Positions 1-5,474 of a DNA stretch of 5,820 bases are shown piece by piece. The number at the start of each line of letters is the position of its first letter. The first letter of the stretch is position 1. Origin of the DNA: Reyranella sp. (GTDB lineage Bacteria; Pseudomonadota; Alphaproteobacteria; Reyranellales; Reyranellaceae); assembly GCA_021732965.1 (NCBI GenBank), contig JAKFVZ010000738.1, positions 1 to 5,820 of the forward strand, written 5' to 3'. The notes under the pieces are model-generated. The model was given only the letters and a program-made list of their open reading frames with translations, was not told where the DNA came from and ran no database searches. The position numbers and the translations under genes are program-made.

Positions 1-1
1 G

Positions 2-67
2 CGTCTGTTCGTCGCCCTGCCCGTCCCTGACTAGATCGCCGACGCGCTGTCGGCGCTGCAGTCGGGC
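2..67 (+). pseudogene. thpR: Interrupted 5' end of thpR with in-frame TAG stop
   Basis: Reading in the frame of the downstream phosphodiesterase, these bases encode RLFVALPVPD, then TAG at 32-34, then IADALSALQSG. RLFVAL is the typical first beta strand of ThpR proteins, which commonly begin MRLFVAL. Base 1 (g) is therefore probably the last base of an ATG whose first two bases lie outside the window. The stop falls at codon 12 of that start and is one transition away from CAG (Gln). The nearby gene at 608-1168 ends in TAG, so TAG is most likely a genuine stop here. This is either a recent nonsense mutation or a base-calling error. Confidence 0.7.
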
Positions 68-541
68 GTGCCCGATGCGCGCTGGGTGCCGCAGGAGAAT
101 CTGCACGTCACGCTCTGCTTCGCGGGCGAGGTGCAGGGCGGCACGATGCGCGACTTCGAGGAGGAACTGGCCGACATCGCCGGACCACCCTTCGCCGTGA
201 CCGTCGCCGGCGTCGACGAGTTCAGCAACTGCAAGCAACCCCGCGCCCTCGTTGCTCTGGTCGAACGCAGCGACCGACTCGACTGGCTGCAACAGAAAGT
301 AACGACGGTCGCGCGCAACTGCGGCATCGAAGTCGAGCGTCGCAAGTACCGCCCGCACGTGACCCTGGCACGCTTCCCCGTCGGCGCCGAGACTGGCCAT
401 CACATCGCGCAATTCATGGCGAGCCACGGCACCCTTCGGCTGGAGCCGTGGATTGCCGAGCACTTCTCGCTCTATTCGAGCCGCAGTGGTGGCAGCGGGC
501 CGATCTATACGGCCGAGGCGACCTACGATCTGACCTTCTGA
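68..541 (+). CDS. thpR: RNA 2',3'-cyclic phosphodiesterase (2H family, ThpR/LigT-like), interrupted gene
   Basis: This is a member of the 2H phosphoesterase superfamily. In the family, ThpR opens 2',3'-cyclic phosphates on RNA ends to 2'-phosphates in the cytoplasm. Both catalytic HxTx motifs are visible: HVTL at 104-115 (after PQEN) and HVTL at 356-367 (in YRPHVTLARF). The C-terminal FSLYSSRSGGSGPIYTAEATYDL region fits the family's usual ending. Counted from the probable ATG just before the window, the protein would be about 180 residues, which is normal. The in-frame TAG at 32-34 leaves only a GTG at 68 as a downstream start. That start has no convincing Shine-Dalgarno and loses the first beta strand. 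Everything after the stop is intact, so the lesion is recent or is a sequencing error. The family call is secure; whether the gene works is uncertain. Confidence 0.85.
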   Translation: MPDARWVPQENLHVTLCFAGEVQGGTMRDFEEELADIAGPPFAVTVAGVDEFSNCKQPRALVALVERSDRLDWLQQKVTTVARNCGIEVERRKYRPHVTLARFPVGAETGHHIAQFMASHGTLRLEPWIAEHFSLYSSRSGGSGPIYTAEATYDLTF

Positions 542-545
542 CGAT

Positions 546-563
546 TGCAACCATTAGGTTGTA
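546..563 (+). terminator. Small hairpin just after thpR stop
   Basis: Bases 546-552 (TGCAACC) pair with 557-563 (GGTTGTA) around an ATTA loop. This makes a 7-bp stem with one G-T pair, beginning 4 bases after the thpR stop. No T-run follows, so a classical intrinsic terminator is not shown. It could be a weak terminator, an mRNA 3'-end stabiliser, or an operator for the next gene. Confidence 0.25.
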
Positions 564-595
564 CCGGGCATCGATAGTTCTGCTACGGTGGCGCC

Positions 596-602
596 GGAGG
601 AG
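596..602 (+). promoter_or_regulatory. Strong ribosome binding site
   Basis: GGAGGAG lies 5 bases before the ATG at 608. It is nearly a full anti-Shine-Dalgarno match and fixes the start of the exported protein. I see no convincing -10/-35 pair in the 542-595 gap, so the promoter position is open. Confidence 0.8.
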
Positions 603-607
603 CCCGC

Positions 608-1168
608 ATGATCCGTCGCCTCGCCCTTGTACTCGTTCTCGCCGCCAGCACCGCCCAGGCCCAGCCGCTCGATCTCGACGCGATCGCCAAACAGCCGGGG
701 ACAGAGGTCATCCGCAACGGCGACAAGGTCGAGATCAAACGCGGGGGCGTCACCGTCATAATCGACAAGGACGGCGAGACCAGCATCGACCATTCCGGCA
801 AGGCGGTACTCTGCTATTGGAACATGGCGGTCGTGCTGAAGATCGCAGCGGACCTTTGCTATCCCAGCGAGTTCCCGCAGCTCCGACAGATGCTCGACGA
901 ACAGATCAACGCCGCGAACACATTCATCGCCGCAAACAGCCTCCGTCCCATCAGCAAGGCCGACCTTGAAAAATCAATCGAGGAACGAAAGGCCAAGGCC
1001 GCGGCAGGCATCAAAGCCGCCGGCCTTCCCCCCGAGCAGAACCGGGTCTGCCGGCAGCAGCGCGAAGATGAACTCATCCCACTGAATGCCGAGCTTGAGA
1101 AATATCGACAAGAGTTCAAGGACGCACTGGCCGTGCCGCGGCCTCCGGCCCGCAATCCGTGCATTTAG
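608..1168 (+). CDS. Exported four-cysteine protein of unknown function
   Basis: I do not recognise this 186-residue protein. It begins with a clear Sec signal peptide: two arginines (3-4), a hydrophobic core (LALVLVLAA), and a probable cleavage after AQA at residue 18. It is therefore likely periplasmic or secreted. The mature part starts with a beta-rich stretch (about 32-62) containing the repeated pattern EVIRNGDKVEIKRGGVTVII and DKDGETSIDHSG. A mostly helical, Lys/Glu/Ala-rich region follows (about 88-175) that could form a helical hairpin or coiled coil. The four cysteines (69, 84, 148, 185) all lie in the mature chain, which allows two disulfides. There is no lipobox cysteine and no second membrane segment. 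The ATG is fixed by GGAGGAG at 596-602. It follows thpR by 66 bases with no visible functional link, and it faces the convergent operon. Confidence 0.8.
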   Translation: MIRRLALVLVLAASTAQAQPLDLDAIAKQPGTEVIRNGDKVEIKRGGVTVIIDKDGETSIDHSGKAVLCYWNMAVVLKIAADLCYPSEFPQLRQMLDEQINAANTFIAANSLRPISKADLEKSIEERKAKAAAGIKAAGLPPEQNRVCRQQREDELIPLNAELEKYRQEFKDALAVPRPPARNPCI

Positions 1169-1173
1169 AATTC

Positions 1174-1202
1174 TGTCATCCCGAGCGCAGCGAGGGATGA
1201 CA
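1174..1202. repeat. Extragenic palindrome (GTCATCCC-type) between convergent genes
   Basis: TGTCATCCC at 1174-1182 is a perfect inverted copy of GGGATGACA at 1194-1202, separated by the 11-base GAGCGCAGCGA. It sits in the 59-base gap between two genes that converge on it. From general knowledge, closely similar palindromes recur between genes in many alphaproteobacterial genomes, so a dispersed repeat is likely. There is no T-run on either side. As RNA it could still form a 9-bp stem from either strand and act as a bidirectional terminator or 3'-end protector. Only one copy is present here, so the repeat family is inferred. Confidence 0.65.
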
Positions 1203-1227
1203 CACTATTGGCAGTGACGCTTGAAGT

Positions 1228-2271
1228 TCAGACGAACGTCAGCAGCCGCCGCGGGTTGCCCACCAGGATCGCGTCGATCTCGGCCTCGCTGTAGCCGCGC
1301 TTCTTCATCATCGGCACGACGTTGCGGAAGATATGGCCATACCCGTGGCCGCCGAAGCTTGCGAGCCGGGTGCGGTAGCAGATGTCGTGGCTGATCACGA
1401 CACGCTCGAGATGGCCCGCGGAAATCAGCGCCCGGATCAGCCTGAGCCGCGTCGCATCGTTGGGCATGTCGATGTCCGACAGGCCGTAATAGCTCGACTC
1501 CTGGCCGAACAGGTCGAACTCCACCGTCACGCCCGACTCAGCCAGCTTCAGCAGGCGCGGCTCGTCGAAGATGGTGCGGTCGATGTGGCTGATGACGATG
1601 CGCTCGGTCGGGAAGCCCGCGGCCTGCGCGAAATCCGCGATCTCCTGCGGCTGGTCGGGGTCGCGTCCGGGATGGACGTTGATCGCGGCGCCGGTCTCGG
1701 TCGCGGCGATGAACGCGCCTCGCATCACGCGCTTCTCGGTGTCGGTCCACGGCGACTGGCAGCCGATCTCGCCGATCATGCCGGCGCACACATCGGTGCC
1801 CCAGGCGCCGTCGTGGATCTGGCCGATCATCTCGGCGGCGAAGTCCTCGACCGAGCGATCGTGGTTCTTCGGATCCTGGTAGTCGTTCACGTAATAGCCA
1901 CAGCCCATCACGAGATGGACGCCCGTGCCGGCCGCGATGCGGCGCAAGCCGTTCGGATCGGGCGAGAGGCCGCCGCAGGAGAGTTCGACGATGGCATCGC
2001 CGCCCTCGTGTTTCATCATCGCCACCTCGCGGGTGGCGATGTCCTCGAGGTCGAGCATGTACTTGCGGCCGGCGCGCTTGATGCCGCGGCCGTAGTTGAT
2101 CTGCCAGGTATTCTCCAGCGTGATCTCGGGGCCGAGATCATTGTCGGAGCGCGTGCCGGGCGGGCGGATGTCGCAGAGCACATGCTCGTGCATCAGCGTG
2201 CGCCCCAGCTTCCCGGGCTCGATCGGCCCGAGAACGGTCTGGATCTTTCCCTTCAGGTCGGGACGGCTCAT
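1228..2271 (-). CDS. Phosphotriesterase-like metal-dependent hydrolase (PHP subgroup)
   Basis: This 347-residue TIM-barrel hydrolase of the amidohydrolase superfamily has the usual length for the phosphotriesterase family. The binuclear metal site is complete: HxH at H28/H30 (LMHEHVL), bridging E168 (GMIGEIG), H200 (INVHPG), H229 (VISHID) and D296 (VVISHDIC). A glutamate rather than the carboxylated lysine of true phosphotriesterase bridges the metals, as in E. coli phosphotriesterase homology protein. GGHGYGHIF (307-315) and GNPRRLLTF (338-346) also match that subgroup. Known relatives hydrolyse lactones, esters or phosphotriesters, and the substrate here is unknown. The protein lacks a signal peptide, so it is cytoplasmic. 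The ATG at 2271-2269 has GGAG five bases upstream and overlaps the receptor stop codon (ATGA), indicating translational coupling. The frame stays open far upstream across the receptor gene, but that is GC-rich shadow sequence. Confidence 0.9.
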   Translation of the reverse strand: MSRPDLKGKIQTVLGPIEPGKLGRTLMHEHVLCDIRPPGTRSDNDLGPEITLENTWQINYGRGIKRAGRKYMLDLEDIATREVAMMKHEGGDAIVELSCGGLSPDPNGLRRIAAGTGVHLVMGCGYYVNDYQDPKNHDRSVEDFAAEMIGQIHDGAWGTDVCAGMIGEIGCQSPWTDTEKRVMRGAFIAATETGAAINVHPGRDPDQPQEIADFAQAAGFPTERIVISHIDRTIFDEPRLLKLAESGVTVEFDLFGQESSYYGLSDIDMPNDATRLRLIRALISAGHLERVVISHDICYRTRLASFGGHGYGHIFRNVVPMMKKRGYSEAEIDAILVGNPRRLLTFV

Positions 2272-3269
2272 TGCGGCTCCAGCTTGGCGGCCTCGACGAC
2301 CTTCTTCCACTTCGCGTACTCGGCGGTCATGTGCTTGGAGAGGTCTTCCGAGGATCCGCCCAGTTCGGCGGCACCGGCGTCGCGAATCTTCTTGATCACG
2401 TCCGGCTGCTTGGACGCCTTCACCAGCTCGTCCGAGAGCTTCTTCACGATCTCCGGAGGCGTGCCGGCCGGCGCGGCCACGTACCACCAGGGCGCGGCGT
2501 CGAAGCCCGCGAAGCCCTGCTCGGCGATGGTCGGCGTGTCCGGCAGCGCGAACCAGCGCTTGCCCGAGCTCACGCCCAACGCCCGGAGGGTTCCGGACTG
2601 AATGTGCGGCAGGTAAGGCGGCAGATTGTCCATCGTGCTGGGGATGTGCCCGGCCAGCAGGTCCTTCAGCACCAGCGAGCTGCCGCGATAGACGACATGC
2701 TCGACCTTGAAGCCCGCGAGCGACTGGAAATACTCCATCGCCAGGTGACCGGTGCCCCCGATTGCCGGAGAGCCGAAGCTCACCTTGTTGGGGCCCTGCT
2801 TCTTGCAATACTCGACATATTCCTTGGCGGTCTTGACCGGCATGTCGGGATGCACCGCGAGCACGTTCGCGACCTCGCCGAACAGCGCCACCGGCGCGAA
2901 GCTCTTCACGCTGTCGTAGGGCATGTTCTTGTAGAGGAACTGGTTGGTGACGGCGGTGCCGACGGTGCCGAGCAGCAGCGTGTAGCCGTCGGCCGGGGAC
3001 TTGGCGACGATCTCGGCCCCGACATTGCCGCCGGCGCCGCTCTTGTTGTCGACCACGAAGGTCTGGCCCCAGACTTCCTGGAGATGCGCCGAGGCGATGC
3101 GACCCAGAAGGTCGGTCGTTCCGCCCGGCGCGAAGGGCACGACCACGCGGACCTGCTTGTTGGGATAGGTGGACTGCGCCCACCCGTGGCGGGCCAGCAT
3201 CGGGGCGGCGAGAGGCACGGCGAGGGCGCCCGCGATGAGGCCGCGGCGTCCTACTGTCTTATTGGTCAT
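2268..3269 (-). CDS. Bug/TctC-type tripartite tricarboxylate transporter substrate-binding protein
   Basis: This 333-residue periplasmic receptor has the normal family length. The N-terminus (GRRGLIAGALAVPLAAPML) holds paired arginines at 8-9 and a hydrophobic core, with probable cleavage after A31 (GWA|QS). It is a Tat-like signal, though Sec export is possible. Family motifs follow in order: YPNKQVRVVVPFAPGGTTD (35-53), VVDNKSGAGGNVGAE (72-86), SPADGYTLLLG (91-101), GSPAIGGTGH (166-175), VVYRGSS (192-198), DLLAGHI (203-209) and LPDTPTIAEQGF near the C-terminus. Bug receptors bind carboxylates, amides or aromatic acids between two lobes. No TctA/TctB membrane genes are present here, so it is an orphan receptor, as is common in this family, or it works with subunits elsewhere. 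The ATG is supported by AGGGAG seven bases upstream (3277-3282). It is the first gene of an operon with the hydrolase (4-base overlap) and is divergent from the DMFase-like gene. The ligand is unknown. Confidence 0.93.
   Translation of the reverse strand: MTNKTVGRRGLIAGALAVPLAAPMLARHGWAQSTYPNKQVRVVVPFAPGGTTDLLGRIASAHLQEVWGQTFVVDNKSGAGGNVGAEIVAKSPADGYTLLLGTVGTAVTNQFLYKNMPYDSVKSFAPVALFGEVANVLAVHPDMPVKTAKEYVEYCKKQGPNKVSFGSPAIGGTGHLAMEYFQSLAGFKVEHVVYRGSSLVLKDLLAGHIPSTMDNLPPYLPHIQSGTLRALGVSSGKRWFALPDTPTIAEQGFAGFDAAPWWYVAAPAGTPPEIVKKLSDELVKASKQPDVIKKIRDAGAAELGGSSEDLSKHMTAEYAKWKKVVEAAKLEPQ
2277..2280 (-). promoter_or_regulatory. Ribosome binding site inside the receptor gene
   Basis: GGAG on the - strand lies five bases before the hydrolase ATG and within the last codons of the receptor gene. 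It decides the start at 2271 over any upstream extension of the open frame, and supports coupling of the two genes through the ATGA overlap. Confidence 0.65.
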
Positions 3270-3323
3270 GGCAAAGCTCCCTGGTTTCAGGCGACTATAT
3301 CGCCCGGCAATTGGGAGATAAAT
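3270..3323. promoter_or_regulatory. Divergent promoter region with small dyad
   Basis: This 54-bp gap serves both the receptor operon (leftward) and the DMFase-like gene (rightward). On the - strand, TATAGT at 3299-3294 matches a -10 box in five of six positions. The -35 about 17 bases upstream (TTTATC, 3322-3317) is poor. On the + strand, TATATC at 3296-3301 is a weaker -10 candidate without a clear -35. A perfect inverted repeat, GGCGA (3290-3294) and TCGCC (3300-3304) around CTATA, overlies these boxes and could be an operator. Its arms are short, so chance is possible. No regulator gene lies in the window. Confidence 0.4.
3313..3317 (+). promoter_or_regulatory. Ribosome binding site deciding a GTG start
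   Basis: GGGAG lies six bases before GTG at 3324. The overlapping ATG at 3322 is followed at once by TGA, so it cannot start the gene. No in-frame ATG exists nearby upstream. The site therefore supports GTG 3324 as the start of the DMFase-like protein. Confidence 0.7.
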
Positions 3324-5474
3324 GTGACCGCAGGATTGATTGGCTACTCGGATCGCATATCGGTACGGAGCGGCGAGAAAATCGCCTTCAAGGTCTCGAG
3401 TGCGGCCTCCTCCCCCTATCACGCCATGCTGGTCCGTATCGTGCGCGGCGATCCCAATCCCGGCGGGCCGCCGCCCAAGCTCGAGGACATGTCCGAATTG
3501 TTCGACGGCCGCTTCGCCTCGCGTGTCCAGCATGCATGGCCCGGCTCCTACGGCCTGGTCGAGAAGGCGAGAGAAGCGAGGCTGCCGGCATCGCTGCAGG
3601 TCGAGGCGCTGATCTGGCCCACCATGCCCGAGGACGGGCCGCAGACAATCGTCTCACGCCGCGATCCCGCCACCGGCGCGGGCTTCGCGCTGGTCCTGAC
3701 GCCCGACGGCATGGCGCTGGAGACCGGCAAGGATCGCGTCGTGGTCGGCAAGAAGCTGCGCGGACGCATCTGGTATCGCGTCTGGGCGAGTGCCGATCCG
3801 GAGACCGGAACGCTGCGCGTCGGCCAGCAGCCGCTGGCCCGCGCCTTCGGCACCGATGACGAGGGCGAAGCGACCGGCAAGGCATCCAGCCCGGCGCTGG
3901 ATGTCGCGGCGCCGGTGATGATCGGCGCGGAAGCCGCTGCCGACCGGCCGACGCAACGCTGCTTCAACGGCAAGATCGAGGCGCCGCGCATCCAGGGCTT
4001 CGCGGCCTGGGATTTCACGCGCCGCATGGACTCGATGGAGATCGAGGATACCGGCCCGAATGGCCTGCACGGCACCCTGGTCAACCTGCCGACCCGCGCG
4101 ATGAAGGGTTCGGCGTGGACTGGCGCCGAGCGCGACTGGCGCCGCGCGCCGCATCATTACGCGGCGATCCATTTCCACGACGACGACCTGCACGATTGCG
4201 GCTGGCTCGACGATTTCAGCTTCACCATCCCGAAGGACATGAGGAGCGGCATCTACGGCATGCAGCTCACCTGCGGCACGCAGCGCGACGTGATTCCGTT
4301 CGTCGTGCGCCCGCAGGTCGGCAAGCCGCAGGCCAAGGTCTGCTACCTCGCCGCGACCTTCACCTATCAGGTCTATTCCAACTTCTCGCGCGGCATGTAC
4401 GACGATGCCTTCCGCAAGCGCGTCGCCGACTGGAAGGCCTATCCGCACAACCCCGACGAACATCGCGACTACGGCCTCTCGACCTATAACCATCACCGCG
4501 ACGGATCGGGCGTGGCCTACTCCTCGCGCCTGCGTCCGCTGCTGACCTGGCGGCCGAACTATCTCAGCTTCAACGACGAGGCGGGCTCGGGCCTGCGCCA
4601 TCTGCCGGCCGACACGCATCTCACCGGCTGGCTCGACCGCATGGGCGTCGCCTTCGACGTGATCACCGACCACGACCTCGACGAAAAGGGCGTCGAGCTG
4701 CTGGCGTCCTACAAGGTCGTGCTGACCGGCTCGCATCCGGAATATCACACCGAAGGCACGCTCGACGCGCTGCAGGCCTATACCGAAACCGGCGGCCGCC
4801 TGATGTATCTCGGCGGCAACGGCTTCTACTGGCGCGTGGCGCTGTCGCCGAAAGTGCCGGGTGCCATCGAGGTGCGGCGCACCGAGGGCGGCATCCGCAC
4901 CTGGGCCGCCGAGCCCGGCGAATATTACCATTCGTTCGACGGCGCCTATGGCGGCCTGTGGCGGCGTTCCGACCGCGCGCCCAATCTCCTGTGCGGCATC
5001 GGCTTCTCGAGCCAGGGCACCTTCGTGGGCGATTCTTACCGGCAATCACCGGCGGCGCGCGACAACACCCATGCCTGGGTGTTCGAGGGCGTGAAGGACG
5101 AATTGTTCGGCGGCTATGGCTTCTCGGGTGGCGGCGCGGCGGGCTTCGAACTCGACCGGCTCGACCATCGGCTGGGCAGTCCCCTCAACGCCGTGGTGCT
5201 GGCCTCTTCGGAAGGTCACGACCGCAGGAACTTCGTCGTCGTGCACGAGGAGCGGCTGGGCTTCACCACGACCATTCCCGGCCAGACGCTGGAGCAGCTC
5301 ATCCGCGCCGACATGACCTATATCGAGAAGCCCCGGGGAGGCGCGGTCTTCTCCGTTGGCTCGATCACCTATTGCGGCAGCCTGCCCCACAACAAGTTCG
5401 ACAACGACGTGTCGCGGCTCACCTTCAACGTGCTGAACCGCTTTGGCGAGCTGGGCCTCAAATGGCCCTTTTGA
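3324..5474 (+). CDS. N,N-dimethylformamidase large (beta) subunit-like protein with LamG-type domain
   Basis: This 716-residue protein, with no signal peptide, is a little shorter than the roughly 760-residue Paracoccus DMFase large subunit. The order fits that family: an N-terminal beta domain (4-60, GYSDRISVRSGEKIAFKVS), a LamG/concanavalin-like segment (about 90-230, ending CFNGKIEAPRI), a His/Asp-rich linker (277-298), then the catalytic glutamine-amidotransferase-like domain (335-716). As I recall, the Paracoccus enzyme holds a single iron through Tyr399, Tyr440 and Glu521, with His519 and Glu657 nearby. A constant offset of 48 places Y351, H471, E473 (SHPEYHT) and E609 (GFELD) here. Y388 (STYNHHRDGSG) is the best second tyrosine. 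DMFase cleaves dimethylformamide to dimethylamine and formate; the substrate here may be another amide. No small-subunit gene adjoins it. GTG 3324 is chosen for GGGAG at 3313-3317. The 3' end overlaps the phosphatase gene by 17 bases. Confidence 0.88.
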   Translation: MTAGLIGYSDRISVRSGEKIAFKVSSAASSPYHAMLVRIVRGDPNPGGPPPKLEDMSELFDGRFASRVQHAWPGSYGLVEKAREARLPASLQVEALIWPTMPEDGPQTIVSRRDPATGAGFALVLTPDGMALETGKDRVVVGKKLRGRIWYRVWASADPETGTLRVGQQPLARAFGTDDEGEATGKASSPALDVAAPVMIGAEAAADRPTQRCFNGKIEAPRIQGFAAWDFTRRMDSMEIEDTGPNGLHGTLVNLPTRAMKGSAWTGAERDWRRAPHHYAAIHFHDDDLHDCGWLDDFSFTIPKDMRSGIYGMQLTCGTQRDVIPFVVRPQVGKPQAKVCYLAATFTYQVYSNFSRGMYDDAFRKRVADWKAYPHNPDEHRDYGLSTYNHHRDGSGVAYSSRLRPLLTWRPNYLSFNDEAGSGLRHLPADTHLTGWLDRMGVAFDVITDHDLDEKGVELLASYKVVLTGSHPEYHTEGTLDALQAYTETGGRLMYLGGNGFYWRVALSPKVPGAIEVRRTEGGIRTWAAEPGEYYHSFDGAYGGLWRRSDRAPNLLCGIGFSSQGTFVGDSYRQSPAARDNTHAWVFEGVKDELFGGYGFSGGGAAGFELDRLDHRLGSPLNAVVLASSEGHDRRNFVVVHEERLGFTTTIPGQTLEQLIRADMTYIEKPRGGAVFSVGSITYCGSLPHNKFDNDVSRLTFNVLNRFGELGLKWPF

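Noticed and set aside
448..969. + strand open frame overlapping the end of thpR and the exported protein
   Set aside because: It is an Arg/Pro/His/Gln-rich frame-shifted reading of two real genes, with no domain.
1333..2601. Long + strand open frame of 422 codons opposite the hydrolase
   Set aside because: It is antisense to a gene with a complete catalytic motif set, has biased Ala/Asp/Val/Arg composition and no recognisable domain, and is expected in high-GC DNA.
2272..3183. Upstream extension of the hydrolase frame on the - strand, suggesting a 651-residue fusion
   Set aside because: The added part is an out-of-frame shadow of the receptor gene, rich in Arg/Gly. The ATG at 2271 has GGAG and sits at the exact start of the family's homology.
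2271..3323. Open + strand frame upstream of the DMFase-like gene, which would add about 350 residues to its N-terminus
   Set aside because: It is antisense to the well-supported receptor gene, encodes low-complexity Arg/Gly/Ala/Val-rich sequence with no family match, and the GTG at 3324 has its own ribosome binding site.
3270..3533. Earlier start for the receptor that would add 88 residues
   Set aside because: It would run antisense through the start of the DMFase-like gene and place the export signal internally. The ATG at 3269 has AGGGAG and begins directly with the signal peptide.
3654..5045. Long - strand open frame of 463 codons opposite the DMFase-like gene
   Set aside because: It is a shadow of the real gene: Ala/Arg/Val-rich, without a ribosome binding site or family motifs.
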